NCBI RefSeq assembly: GCF_000420325.1
Contig: NZ_ATUS01000001.1
Coordinates: 1,368,463 to 1,432,462, forward strand
Length of the DNA stretch: 64,000 nucleotides
Reading direction: 5' to 3'
From: Spongiibacter tropicus DSM 19543
GTDB lineage: Bacteria > Pseudomonadota > Gammaproteobacteria > Pseudomonadales > Spongiibacteraceae
Of this stretch, positions 8,730 through 17,821 are shown piece by piece. The notes below the pieces were generated by a model. It had not been told where the DNA came from, did no database searches, and saw only the letters and a list, made by a program, of their open reading frames with translations. Made by a program: the position numbers and the translations under genes. The first letter of the stretch is position 1. Each line of letters begins with the position of its first letter.

Positions 8730-11700
8730 TTAGTTTACGGTGATACCCACATTATTCTGCAACCACTGCCGATACTCATCCATATCGACCGTCCCCCGCC
8801 GATTGCCTTGATAGTTTTCATTAATCATGTCGGATAAATCCGGGAATTGCGGTGCCGTTTTTTGTCGCTCTGCGGGATCTATAGGCTCCCATTGTACACA
8901 ACGTCCTCTCTCACGACGTTCACATTGCCTGCCAGAAGAACTGAAGGGATCATTGGGATAATAGATCGCGCGATCTCCATCATTGGAGTGAATCGCCCCC
9001 ATAAATCCATCTGCGCGGCGTTCGTCATGGATGATTGGATTTGTGACCCCTTGATGCTCTGCTGATAATGGGCCAAGGTTCACGCCCGCGCTCACGGCCT
9101 GTTGATACATCCATTGCAAAGCCACATCAGACAGGTCGCTGTCGGCGTAACCGCCGCCTATATCAGAATGCGCCCCAATAAAGCCCCGCTCAACCACATT
9201 CCCTGACGTGAGAGTCGCCCCAGCAACCGGGGACACTGATGAGAGCGGAAAAAGAAAGCGGTGCTCATTTAACGCAACCGCTTGAGCCACATGGCCAATG
9301 CGGGAGTCGATACTAAAGTCGTAGCCTAGGTCAGTGCTATTGCCTGCGATGCCCATTGAACCTACCGTGTCAAACAGCCCCATAAAGCGGATATTGATGG
9401 GGTTGCAATCGGTGACAAGACCGCCCCAGCCGTCACTGTCGATACGTTCAAAGACATCATTGGCAAATTCCCGTGCTGCGGCAGCGCCACGACTAAAGCC
9501 AACAATATCGATGACACGATCCCAATTTGATTGGTCCGTTAACAATTCCTTAATTCTATCCAATGCCGCATCAACGCGCGCTCTTGACCCCAAGCCCGCG
9601 CCACCGCCCAACACATCGACCCAGATATCGCCATCAGTACCAACACCGCGTTGATAGTAGGTATCGTCTCTAGAGTAACCTTGAGAGTAATAGTTTTGTA
9701 GATGCGTGACATTGGTTAATGTTGCAGGATTACTTTGATCATTCCCCGTCCCATCAAAAGCAAACAGGAACAATCCCCAGGGATCAGTATTGGCTATCGG
9801 GTTAGCCATGGCATAAGCAAAGGTATTGGCACCACCCATCAGTCCGATGGGGTCGCTCTGGGTGTAGCGGCCTGTTTCCGGGTCGTAGTAGCGATGGTAG
9901 TTGTAGTGCAGGCCGCTTTCGGCATCGAAATATTGACCAGCAAAGCGCAAATTAAGCGTTGTTGGTACGCTATTGCCATCGGGATCATTGTTGGGCAAAC
10001 CAATACCAAATGCATCACTCTGCCATTGCCACACCACTTGTTGGTTTTGGTTGGTGGCCAGCCGTGGGGTATTTAGGTGGTCGCTGTGCAGGTAGGTGAC
10101 CACGGGTGATTCATCGCCCCGGCTTTCAATCATTGCTACCGGCTTGCGTTGCCACCAAAGGTAAAAGCGGTGGCTCTGCACGCCCTCTTTCGGGCTCCAA
10201 GCGGTTTCACCCAGTAGCTGCCCTTCATTATTGTAGTGAAAGACGGTATGTTTGGGCCCCTTGCCAGTTATGGCGAGTTTGTGTGTGCGTTGGCCCAGAC
10301 TGTTATATGCATAGGTCGCTTTTAACTGCTGATTAATGTAGACCGCTACCAATTGGTTGGTTTGGTTGTAGATATAGCGGCGATCGCGGCGCGGATGTGA
10401 CTCGATGAGTGTGTTGCCGTTTTCGCTTAATAGTAATTGCGTGCGGCCATAAGTTTGAATGTGGCTGCTTGCTGTTGAATAGCCTGCGTCGATTTCTGCT
10501 TGTTGGTCATTGAGGGTTAAGTGCTGGGCTACACGGTTGCCAATAGCATCGTATTGGTACTCTCTGGCAGGCTGCCGGCCTCCGGTGGGCTTTTCTGCCA
10601 CGAGTCGGGCCAACGCATCGTAGCGATAATGGGTACTGGACTCACCTGCAAAGCCGAGGGTATCCAAAAGCTCAATCTGGTTACGCGTATCGTAGTGGTA
10701 TTTCTGCTGCCACCGTTGCGTGTTGGCCTGAGTATTTTGCAACGCTAATTGAGTCAACCTGCCTTCGCGGTCATAGCTGGCGCTGGCTTCAGTTCCATTC
10801 CCATAACGCCAGGCTGCCGGTGTATTTCCCAATGCGTACGTCACGCTGTCGATGAGTGTTCGCCGCAAACCGGATCGTTGATATTCAATTTGGCTGACAC
10901 GTCCATGCCTATAATTGAATTGCTGCCTATCGCCGTTAGGGAGCTGTATGTAGTCCAACTGACCTTCTTGATTGTAGTGATAGCCTACGGTAAATGTGGT
11001 TGTTTGACCATTTAGAGTAAAGCGGCGTGTATCTCTGGAAAGACGACCAAGGGCGTCGTATCCGTAGTCTATTGTGCCACTAGCATCGTTGATGTGGGTA
11101 AGCTGTCCGATGCCCTGACCTTGCACGGCATCTGTACTGTCATAGCGGTAAGTAACATCGCTCCCTGCATTGGGATGGTCAATCGCCACAAGGCGGCTGG
11201 CCAGATCATAGCGGTACGCTGTAATGGCATTAGTTGAACGTGCTTCTGAAAGTGTAGCGCCACCCTGTGTACGTATTTTATTGCCCGCGGCATCGTAGTA
11301 ATGCAGAAGCACTCCCGTGTCGGGGCTTTGCATCATAATCATGTCGCCAAAGGCATTGTATTTATATTGGGTCTGGTGGCCTCCGGCATCGGTGATGCTG
11401 GCGGCTGGGCCTTGTACGCTGTAGTCAATAGCCGTTTTCCCCTGCAGCGCATTGAGGGTTTGGGTAAGACGACCCAGCGCATCGTATTGATGCACAGAGG
11501 GCTGGTCATTACCTTTTTGGTGCTGGCTTAGTAATTGCCCACCGTTGGTATAGCGGAGATCCGTCCGCTGACCATATTGCCCCAAGATAGCAATGACCCG
11601 GCCTAATGAGTCCAGTTGCCGTTGGTAGTGCCGCTCTACCCGGTCGTGTTCGTTGTAGATAACTTGTTCGGTCCAGGCGCCATTGACCGGGGATCGCGCA

Positions 11701-13904
11701 ACGCTAAGGTGGTCGCCCAGGTGGTTGGTCAAACCCGTGAGCTGCCTGGCGGCGTTGTAGTCAAACTGCTGCCAACTGCCGTCGGGCAGGGTCAGCTTTT
11801 TTAGCAGGCCGTTCCGGTCAATGTCCAGATCGAGGGTTTCCATCAGGTCTCCACCCTGACGGGTGAGTGTGTCGAGGTGGTGGTGTTGATCGTAGGTCAA
11901 TCTGACCTGGATGCCGTTAGGGAGCTCTGCCTCGGTGGGCTGGCCGTGGCGGTTATAGGTGGTGATGCGGGTGGTGTGGCCCAGCGGATTGGTGATGGAC
12001 TGAATCAGGCCTTCTGGGTTGTAGGCGATGCGAGTAATGTCGTCGCTACCGTCCGCTTCTGCAGGTAATGGGCCGTTGATCTCTACTTCTGAGGGTTGCG
12101 CTAGGTTGTCTTGCGCGAAGTGGTAGGTGTAGGTCCAAGTGCGTTGCTCACCGTAGGTGTTGTAGGGCACAGCTTGTTGGCTGAGGTCGGTGGCTGTACG
12201 GGTGAGCAGTCGGCCGGTGTCACTATAGTGAAACGCTCGCTTGAGGTAGCTCTGCCATTGGCCGTTGAGATAGGTGCTATAGGTGGCTTGGGTGATCAGC
12301 GGCAGGTCGGGGTGCCATTGTTGTTCGATGCGGCGGGCGCCCTCTTCCGGCTGCCACTGACCTGCTTGTTTGGAAAGTCCCTCATCACGCTGCTCGACCA
12401 ACCCACGATTGTTGCGAGTATATAGGGTGGCGTAGCCATTGGCATCCACGGCGAGCTTGATAAAGCCATGGGCGTTGTAGCTTAGAGCATGTTGGCTTGG
12501 ACCGCAGCTAGGGGTGGCAAGGCCATCTGTGCGAATCAAGCGGCGATAGCCAGGGCGACCGGGTTCGAGATGGAAGACAGTGATCCGCCCAGCAGCGTTG
12601 GTCATGGCCACGGTGCCGTCGCGGCGGTAGTCGAAGGTGAGCTTTTCTGCGCCATCGCCGTGTTGGCTGAGGATGGCGCGGCCCAGGTGGTCGTAGGCCC
12701 AGGTGGCGTAGCGCTGGCCTTCGGCATCGGTAAGGCCGGTCAGGGCATGATCAAAGCGCTTGTCTTCGTAATGATATTTAGCGCTATTATCTGCAAACAG
12801 CGAGACCATGCTGGCCCACAGGCCGGGGCTGCTTCGCTGGTAGGCTTCCAGATTGCCTGAATCACTGTATTTGAAGCGCAGTTGGTCTCCATTGGGCAGA
12901 CTGATCCGGCTCAGCCAGTATTGCTTGTAATGGAGTTGGAGTTTTGGGCCACGGCTGTCGGTTACCGCGACCAGACGGTTGGCGTCATCGTAGTTCAGGG
13001 TGTGGGTGATGCCGTTCGTATAAACAACGGATTGGAGTTGCCCCTTGGCGCTGTAATGCTCGACTACACCGTTGACGGTAGTGTATACCCAGCCATCTCC
13101 TGATTCACTCAGCTGATCCACCACTCCCTGACCTTTCCAGTGCCCGTCTTCCTTGTTGAACACGTAAACAGCACCATCGTCGCGAAGCATTTTGAGACTA
13201 AAGCCATCTGATACAGGTGCATGCTCTGGCAAATCGGAAAGCGAAGAGACTAACAGCTTGCGACTGTAGCTATATCTCCAACCATACCCAATGGCGCTCC
13301 GATCCGAGCCCTGAAGGCTGTTGTAGTAGCGTTCGAAAATCAAAGGACTCGGGCCCCGGTGGCGGTAATCCGCTTGCCGCTGGAATTTGTTGCCGGTGCC
13401 TATATCAATCGGATTCCCAAAGCCGGTGTTGGTAGAGGCCACTGAGGATGCTTGGGGTGAAGCGAGGACGCCACCGTTACTGTTGCCCGTATTAGCTGCA
13501 CAGGATTGAGGATCACCACCGGGGTTGGGGTTGAATGGGTCTCCGCCTTCCGGGTTGTCATAATCGTCGTCTATCCCGCCGTCGTCCCCATCCTCATCAT
13601 TAGCATTGCTTTGACCACCACCATCTGAGGGCCCCCCGCTGTGACCAGAGCCAGTGCCGCCAGTTGGTGCAAGACCTTCTGTACCCTCAGGATAAAACCA
13701 GCCTTGATAATAGTTAGAGGCGAGCTGGCTGGCCAAATCCCCTACATGCTGCCTGAGTGCCGGACCGTAGGCCTGTGCCAACGAAGCACAAACCAATAAA
13801 CCGATGGACAGTATAGGAAGGTACTCCGCCATCACAGCGCCTAGTACGCTATGCCTAGCTCCGCCGCTTCCAGAATTAACAGCCTGTCGATCAATATCTT
13901 TCAT
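8730..13904 (-). CDS. RHS polymorphic toxin with Flp-pilin-like N-terminus and Tle1/DUF2235 phospholipase C-terminus
   Basis: 1724 residues from ATG 13904 (Shine-Dalgarno AAGGGA). Residues 1-22 are polar, then G22|AVMAEY starts an 18-residue hydrophobic segment followed by GPALRQHVGDLASQLA. This aligns without gaps to the Flp pilin at 25979. A Gly/Asp-rich linker (~70-130) leads to a DUF6531-type entry (GNPIDIGTGNKF), dozens of YD/RHS repeats, and the RHS core end RYYDPETGRYTQSDPIGL to DPWGL near residue 1377. The C-terminal domain has FDGTGN, the nucleophile elbow GFSRG (Ser ~1471), FDTVGS and GAHSDIGGGY, the Ser-Asp-His layout of Tle1-type phospholipases. There is no PAAR or VgrG domain. 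It lies 78 bp after the last Tad-locus gene with no obvious terminator between, and is GC-richer than that locus. Confidence 0.92.
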   Translation of the reverse strand: MKDIDRQAVNSGSGGARHSVLGAVMAEYLPILSIGLLVCASLAQAYGPALRQHVGDLASQLASNYYQGWFYPEGTEGLAPTGGTGSGHSGGPSDGGGQSNANDEDGDDGGIDDDYDNPEGGDPFNPNPGGDPQSCAANTGNSNGGVLASPQASSVASTNTGFGNPIDIGTGNKFQRQADYRHRGPSPLIFERYYNSLQGSDRSAIGYGWRYSYSRKLLVSSLSDLPEHAPVSDGFSLKMLRDDGAVYVFNKEDGHWKGQGVVDQLSESGDGWVYTTVNGVVEHYSAKGQLQSVVYTNGITHTLNYDDANRLVAVTDSRGPKLQLHYKQYWLSRISLPNGDQLRFKYSDSGNLEAYQRSSPGLWASMVSLFADNSAKYHYEDKRFDHALTGLTDAEGQRYATWAYDHLGRAILSQHGDGAEKLTFDYRRDGTVAMTNAAGRITVFHLEPGRPGYRRLIRTDGLATPSCGPSQHALSYNAHGFIKLAVDANGYATLYTRNNRGLVEQRDEGLSKQAGQWQPEEGARRIEQQWHPDLPLITQATYSTYLNGQWQSYLKRAFHYSDTGRLLTRTATDLSQQAVPYNTYGEQRTWTYTYHFAQDNLAQPSEVEINGPLPAEADGSDDITRIAYNPEGLIQSITNPLGHTTRITTYNRHGQPTEAELPNGIQVRLTYDQHHHLDTLTRQGGDLMETLDLDIDRNGLLKKLTLPDGSWQQFDYNAARQLTGLTNHLGDHLSVARSPVNGAWTEQVIYNEHDRVERHYQRQLDSLGRVIAILGQYGQRTDLRYTNGGQLLSQHQKGNDQPSVHQYDALGRLTQTLNALQGKTAIDYSVQGPAASITDAGGHQTQYKYNAFGDMIMMQSPDTGVLLHYYDAAGNKIRTQGGATLSEARSTNAITAYRYDLASRLVAIDHPNAGSDVTYRYDSTDAVQGQGIGQLTHINDASGTIDYGYDALGRLSRDTRRFTLNGQTTTFTVGYHYNQEGQLDYIQLPNGDRQQFNYRHGRVSQIEYQRSGLRRTLIDSVTYALGNTPAAWRYGNGTEASASYDREGRLTQLALQNTQANTQRWQQKYHYDTRNQIELLDTLGFAGESSTHYRYDALARLVAEKPTGGRQPAREYQYDAIGNRVAQHLTLNDQQAEIDAGYSTASSHIQTYGRTQLLLSENGNTLIESHPRRDRRYIYNQTNQLVAVYINQQLKATYAYNSLGQRTHKLAITGKGPKHTVFHYNNEGQLLGETAWSPKEGVQSHRFYLWWQRKPVAMIESRGDESPVVTYLHSDHLNTPRLATNQNQQVVWQWQSDAFGIGLPNNDPDGNSVPTTLNLRFAGQYFDAESGLHYNYHRYYDPETGRYTQSDPIGLMGGANTFAYAMANPIANTDPWGLFLFAFDGTGNDQSNPATLTNVTHLQNYYSQGYSRDDTYYQRGVGTDGDIWVDVLGGGAGLGSRARVDAALDRIKELLTDQSNWDRVIDIVGFSRGAAAAREFANDVFERIDSDGWGGLVTDCNPINIRFMGLFDTVGSMGIAGNSTDLGYDFSIDSRIGHVAQAVALNEHRFLFPLSSVSPVAGATLTSGNVVERGFIGAHSDIGGGYADSDLSDVALQWMYQQAVSAGVNLGPLSAEHQGVTNPIIHDERRADGFMGAIHSNDGDRAIYYPNDPFSSSGRQCERRERGRCVQWEPIDPAERQKTAPQFPDLSDMINENYQGNRRGTVDMDEYRQWLQNNVGITVN

Positions 13905-13982
13905 GGCCAAATCCCTTTGACTAACTAGAAGCTTCCATGCCCCTTCAGGTGCTACTTTTATGCCGAATTAATACTTCCAGTC

Positions 13983-14900
13983 CTACATAATCAGCTGAAT
14001 GGTAGCCCGTCGATTTTTTTCACGGCCGGATGCGGTACGATTGTCCTCAACCGGAGCCGACTCCCCCTTAGCCGAAACTTGTATCTCGAGGTGACCGAAT
14101 ACCGCTCGAGATTTCAACTTTCGAGCTATATAGTTTGCTCTGCGCAACGCAAGCGACTTGTTGTAGACGCTGCCACCAAGACTATCAGTGTAGCCAGTCA
14201 CAATTACCTTAGATACGCCACTTACATCGATTGTATTTAAAAAATCGACCAAACGGCGCTGAGAATCACCGACTAATTGAGTACTGTCATAAAGAAAAAA
14301 TAATGTTACGTCACTATTCTCTAAGTTCGTATTCCCGGAGCTAAATTCATAGCTAATCGGCCCGATGAGTCTTTGAAATGAGCGCACCTGATCATCCAAC
14401 TCTACAACATAAAACTGAGCATAGTAGGACACACCGTCGCCGCTACTGGATTTTGCCAGCACGTAATGCTGAGTGGCCTCATCCCCTAATAACTTTTCAC
14501 TCAAATATAACTGCCACCCACTAATATCTCCACACTGAGCGGAGTCACAGCGGTATAACGTATGAAAACCCTGCTTTTCCAGAGCCAACTCCGCATCCCT
14601 ATAATACTTAACTGCTGACACACCTGGCTCGTGATCAACAATACGAACAGAGCCATATGTTTCAAACTGAAAAACCTCTTCAGCCTTATACCCCTCGGCG
14701 CCCTCATCAGTCCTTAAGTACCGGACACTTCCTGACACCAATTGAAAATTATCATATTGCTTATCTGTCTTATAAAAGATCTTGCCCGACGGGAGAGAAT
14801 CAAAAAAAACATCATCGCCCGCATTCAAAAAGGAATGCCAAAACAAAAACAAGATAAAAAACATATAATTATTTAAAAAATAAAATGGAAAACTAGACAT
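13983..14900 (-). CDS. DUF4892 / OmpA-like outer-membrane protein of the Tad locus
   Basis: 305 residues. A hydrophobic leader (~12-27) ends near LNAG. Residues ~60-190 match the DUF4892 pattern (HEPGVSAVKYYRDAELALEK, then YRCDSAQCG-SGWQLYLSEKLLG). Residues ~205-305 form an OmpA-like peptidoglycan-binding domain (VTGYTDSLGG, LALRRANYIARKL, VSAKGESAPVEDN, GREKNRRATIQL). It overlaps the upstream gene by 8 bp and precedes the RHS gene. It probably anchors the machine to the cell wall at the outer membrane, comparable to OmpA-like proteins of other Tad clusters. Confidence 0.8.
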   Translation of the reverse strand: MSSFPFYFLNNYMFFILFLFWHSFLNAGDDVFFDSLPSGKIFYKTDKQYDNFQLVSGSVRYLRTDEGAEGYKAEEVFQFETYGSVRIVDHEPGVSAVKYYRDAELALEKQGFHTLYRCDSAQCGDISGWQLYLSEKLLGDEATQHYVLAKSSSGDGVSYYAQFYVVELDDQVRSFQRLIGPISYEFSSGNTNLENSDVTLFFLYDSTQLVGDSQRRLVDFLNTIDVSGVSKVIVTGYTDSLGGSVYNKSLALRRANYIARKLKSRAVFGHLEIQVSAKGESAPVEDNRTASGREKNRRATIQLIM

Positions 14901-15393
14901 TTAAGTCTCCACAGCTCATAACAATTTTAGTTATAAACCCCAAGCTGTCATGCTCATTCGCACCGTACAAGGAGGAAACCAGAGGGAAAGGCACCTTCCG
15001 GGACCTGAAATTATGATAAATGTCCTTGAGATCATTGAAGCTCTCATCCCGATACGCCAACATCAGGTCAGCACAACCGGGGTTTGCGAGCAACCCAGAA
15101 CGGAGCACGTCTTCCTTGAACTCAATAATACGCCGCATGGCCTCATCCGCCTCTCTATGGTAGGCGCGAACCACGCGCGTATTGGCGTACTGAAACTGAT
15201 AACCTGGATCACCTCGTTTGCGTTCTAGCTCTAAAGCAACCAACTTACCCTCCTTTTCAGAAGCCTCCGCCAAACTAGCCTCAAGCTCCGCCAATTGAGA
15301 AAGGACAACTTTTGACTCAAATGCATTAACATAAAAGCTAGATAAAAAAACAATACAACTACAAATTTTTACAGTTAACTCCATTTTCGCCAT
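14893..15393 (-). CDS. Unknown periplasmic protein of the Tad locus
   Basis: About 166 residues with a signal peptide-like N-terminus (ICSCIVFLSSFYVNA). The mature part starts with a charged helical stretch (LSQLAELEASLAEASEKEGK) that looks like a short coiled coil, and has two cysteines in the C-terminal half (NPGCADLML, MSCGDL) that could form a disulfide. I do not recognise a family. It overlaps both neighbours and is clearly part of the operon. Start choice between 15393 and 15384 is uncertain. Confidence 0.65.
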   Translation of the reverse strand: MAKMELTVKICSCIVFLSSFYVNAFESKVVLSQLAELEASLAEASEKEGKLVALELERKRGDPGYQFQYANTRVVRAYHREADEAMRRIIEFKEDVLRSGLLANPGCADLMLAYRDESFNDLKDIYHNFRSRKVPFPLVSSLYGANEHDSLGFITKIVMSCGDLNV

Positions 15394-16189
15394 CCCCCTC
15401 ACATCTGAAGCCCGTCTGCATTCGGATCACTGAACGACCGACCACTGGAATAAAGTAATGATCACGCCCAAACACCCCCCTCATACCTTCACATTTCAGC
15501 CAGTCGGTATTTTCTGAGTTAATGACACGCAAAGTTCTCCAAATGATAAAATTTGCAACAGGGACTTCCAGTTGATAACAATAGCGAGTCCTTATACTCA
15601 ACAAGTTTGCATCCAATAGATTTATCTTTCGGCCATCAATAACGTGGAGAGAGGAATCTCTCGCGTCGAGGTTATCTACCGGAATTTCAAATATTTTTTT
15701 TTGTGCAGGCTTAAACCCTCCACCATATTTGCTAAAGGGGCATCCGCTTCCAGAACAAGGCTCAAGATCCTTAACAGAAATAGCAAAATAGTCAAATACT
15801 TCGCGAGTAGGCCAAATAACCTCTACAGGCTTATAGCTATGAGATATAGCCAACGCTTTTTTGGACGCAAGCAAATTAGCTTCATCAGGGTTACCAAAAA
15901 GACCTATAGTAGTTGCATTGCCTCGGGCTTCCGGCGATATATGCCCCAACGCTACCATGCGAGACCAAAAAACATTTTCCATATTTTCCGTATAACCATG
16001 ATTTAATGAACCTGACCGAGCGGCTAAAAAAGTGGCATTATTAACTGTCGCCTTACCACGATACAAAAGCGCAATTTGCACAACCCCCATAACCATAATA
16101 ACCGCCAGAGGAAAAGCAATAAGCATCTCTGGAAGGGCTTGGCCGCGCTGCGCTATTGACAGCCGAAGGCTCTGAAAACCTAATTGCAT
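15359..16189 (-). CDS. tadE: TadE-like pseudopilin
   Basis: 276 residues. Near residue 15 is RGQALPEM followed by a hydrophobic helix (LIAFPLAVIMVMGVVQIALLY), a class III prepilin signal with Glu at +5, then the TadE-type ATVNNATFLAARSGSLNHG segment. The large remaining domain is extracytoplasmic with paired cysteines (CSGSGC and others). It sits directly after tadD (stop and start adjacent at 16190/16189). TadE/F pseudopilins are needed for Flp assembly and are cleaved by TadV/PilD-type peptidases. Confidence 0.85.
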   Translation of the reverse strand: MQLGFQSLRLSIAQRGQALPEMLIAFPLAVIMVMGVVQIALLYRGKATVNNATFLAARSGSLNHGYTENMENVFWSRMVALGHISPEARGNATTIGLFGNPDEANLLASKKALAISHSYKPVEVIWPTREVFDYFAISVKDLEPCSGSGCPFSKYGGGFKPAQKKIFEIPVDNLDARDSSLHVIDGRKINLLDANLLSIRTRYCYQLEVPVANFIIWRTLRVINSENTDWLKCEGMRGVFGRDHYFIPVVGRSVIRMQTGFRCEGDGENGVNCKNL

Positions 16190-16639
16190 CTAATTACCTG
16201 TGATAGCCGTAATCAAGCCATCTTTAAGAAGTAGGAAATTATGTTCATATTCAGGACTGTCCACAGCGGTGCGCCTATAACCTTCATCAGCTAAACTCAT
16301 CGCCTCCTTCACCTTAAGAAGCGAAAGGTTATACCAGCCTTTAGCTATAGACGAGTCGATATTGATGCAACGCCGATACATTCTGTCTGCGGCTTGGTAT
16401 TGACCTGTTCGAACGTAAATATTTCCCAGCATAAAATGAACATCATAATTGTTCTTAGCCTGTTTACTTAACCTAAGTAAGACTCTTTCTGCATCACTAT
16501 ACAAAGCGCTATCGTAATATGACTGCGCCTCCACCATAGGATTGCTAGACCTTACATTCCCGACGGAAGTGCTACAGGCAGAAACGGCTGCCATGATACC
16601 TAAAAAACAAAAAAACCTAAAAGTCAACAACATCCCCAA
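16190..16639 (-). CDS. tadD: TadD-like TPR lipoprotein
   Basis: 149 residues. A lipoprotein signal ends VSAC at about residue 22, then two to three tetratricopeptide repeats (AQSYYDSALYSDAERVLLRL; VHFMLGNIYVRTGQYQAADR; AKGWYNLSLLKVKEA). It matches TadD, the pilotin-like lipoprotein linked to secretin assembly in Tad systems. Shorter than many TadD proteins. Overlaps the DUF192 gene by 23 bp. Confidence 0.82.
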   Translation of the reverse strand: MGMLLTFRFFCFLGIMAAVSACSTSVGNVRSSNPMVEAQSYYDSALYSDAERVLLRLSKQAKNNYDVHFMLGNIYVRTGQYQAADRMYRRCINIDSSIAKGWYNLSLLKVKEAMSLADEGYRRTAVDSPEYEHNFLLLKDGLITAITGN

Positions 16640-16943
16640 CCTCTAATTTACTCGAAAGCGACCCCGCGCGACCCTCAACCACATAATAGGATCCTGAACA
16701 ACTGATCACTCGAAAAGGAGCAACAGAATCATAGAGTTCCAACACCTTTCTTTCAGCATCAAGAAAAACAATATCCAAAGGTGCTTTCAAAAAAAAAGTA
16801 TGAACGGATGAACACGGGTATAAAACTACAGATCCACGCCTCCTGGCTGTCGGAGAAAAGATACCCAATAAGCGAGAAAGAAATTTAGTAGCGTGTACGG
16901 GAACAGGCGCTAGCTGTATAGAAAAAGGCGGAGAAGGCATCAA
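16617..16943 (-). CDS. DUF192-family protein
   Basis: 108 residues. PCSSVHTFFLKAPLDIVFLD, then VLELYDSVAPFRV, YYVVEGRAG and LEVGDVVDF follow the DUF192 pattern (CxSIHTFGM-xxIDVVFLD, then LELPAG and LGDxV). There is no obvious signal peptide. DUF192 genes recur in Tad clusters of several bacteria but their role there is not established. Overlaps tadC by 4 bp (ATGA-type), so it is translationally coupled. Confidence 0.8.
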   Translation of the reverse strand: MMPSPPFSIQLAPVPVHATKFLSRLLGIFSPTARRRGSVVLYPCSSVHTFFLKAPLDIVFLDAERKVLELYDSVAPFRVISCSGSYYVVEGRAGSLSSKLEVGDVVDF

Positions 16944-17821
16944 AAAGCCTCCATGATTTTAATAGCTATGGGAAAAAATATAACGATGAATGTTGTGGGA
17001 AATATGAATACCACTAGCGGGAAAATTAACTTTACAGGTGCCTCCATAGCCAACTTCTCCGCTCGTTGAAATCTCTCTATTCTCCGCTGATCTGCTTGTA
17101 CTTTTAAGGCATCACCTATCGACGCTCCTGTCTTTTCAGCTTGGACTATAGCCGTGACGAAGGCGCTTATTTCCTGTAGAGACAACCTATCTGCCATCAT
17201 ACGAAATGCCTCTGCCCTTGGGACACCAGCTCGCAAGTCCCTCATAACCTTTTTAAATTCAACTTTTAAAGGAGAGCTTGGACCTTTATCTACCGACTGG
17301 GCAACAGCGCTACTCATATTCAATCCAGCCTGAGTTGCCATAGTTAGAAAGTCCAAATAGACCGGCAGAGACCTTACGAGCTCACGCTCCCTACGCTTTT
17401 TAAAATCGTTGATACTAAAAAGGGGCATAGAAAAACCAAGGAGCAAACCAACCAATACATATATGTAGTCCACATGCCCCAACATGTATGTGCACAACCA
17501 GGCGATCATTCCCATTGCTACTGCAGCCGTAAGCTGTAGACCGAAGTACTGAGTTGGACCCATCATGTAGTTAAGCCCCGCCTTCTCTAGATGTTTCTGA
17601 TAGCGAACCAACCAATCTACTGGCAGCTTATCGCCCACATAATATGAGAATACATTAACAATAGGCCATATTCGCCTTAAAGATCTTGGCAGCGGATCGA
17701 GGTAGCCTCTATCATCTTCTGGAACCTCCCTTCTAATTCCCCATATGGATACGCACATCAAAATTAAAGATGCAGGAACCATAATATTGGCAATATATTT
17801 TACAACGCTTTCGTCAAACAT
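16940..17821 (-). CDS. tadC: TadC-like inner-membrane platform protein
   Basis: 293 residues with an N-terminal membrane helix, a central pair (MGMIAWLCTYMLGHVDYIYVL and following) and a C-terminal helix pair. The cytoplasmic T2SSF domain includes RRERELVRSLPVYLDFLTMATQAGLNMSSAV and GASIGDALKVQADQRRIERFQRAEKLA, typical of TadC. With TadB it forms the GspF-like platform driven by TadA. Overlaps tadB by 8 bp. Confidence 0.92.
   Translation of the reverse strand: MFDESVVKYIANIMVPASLILMCVSIWGIRREVPEDDRGYLDPLPRSLRRIWPIVNVFSYYVGDKLPVDWLVRYQKHLEKAGLNYMMGPTQYFGLQLTAAVAMGMIAWLCTYMLGHVDYIYVLVGLLLGFSMPLFSINDFKKRRERELVRSLPVYLDFLTMATQAGLNMSSAVAQSVDKGPSSPLKVEFKKVMRDLRAGVPRAEAFRMMADRLSLQEISAFVTAIVQAEKTGASIGDALKVQADQRRIERFQRAEKLAMEAPVKLIFPLVVFIFPTTFIVIFFPIAIKIMEAF

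Noticed and set aside
9800-13400. CRISPR-like or DNA tandem repeats in the rhs gene
   Set aside because: The periodicity is at protein level (YD repeats); there are no identical DNA repeats with spacers.
8730-13904. Type VI secretion as the export route of the RHS protein
   Set aside because: The N-terminus has no PAAR or VgrG domain and the window has no T6SS gene; it cannot be excluded genome-wide, but the pilin-like start fits the adjacent Tad locus better.
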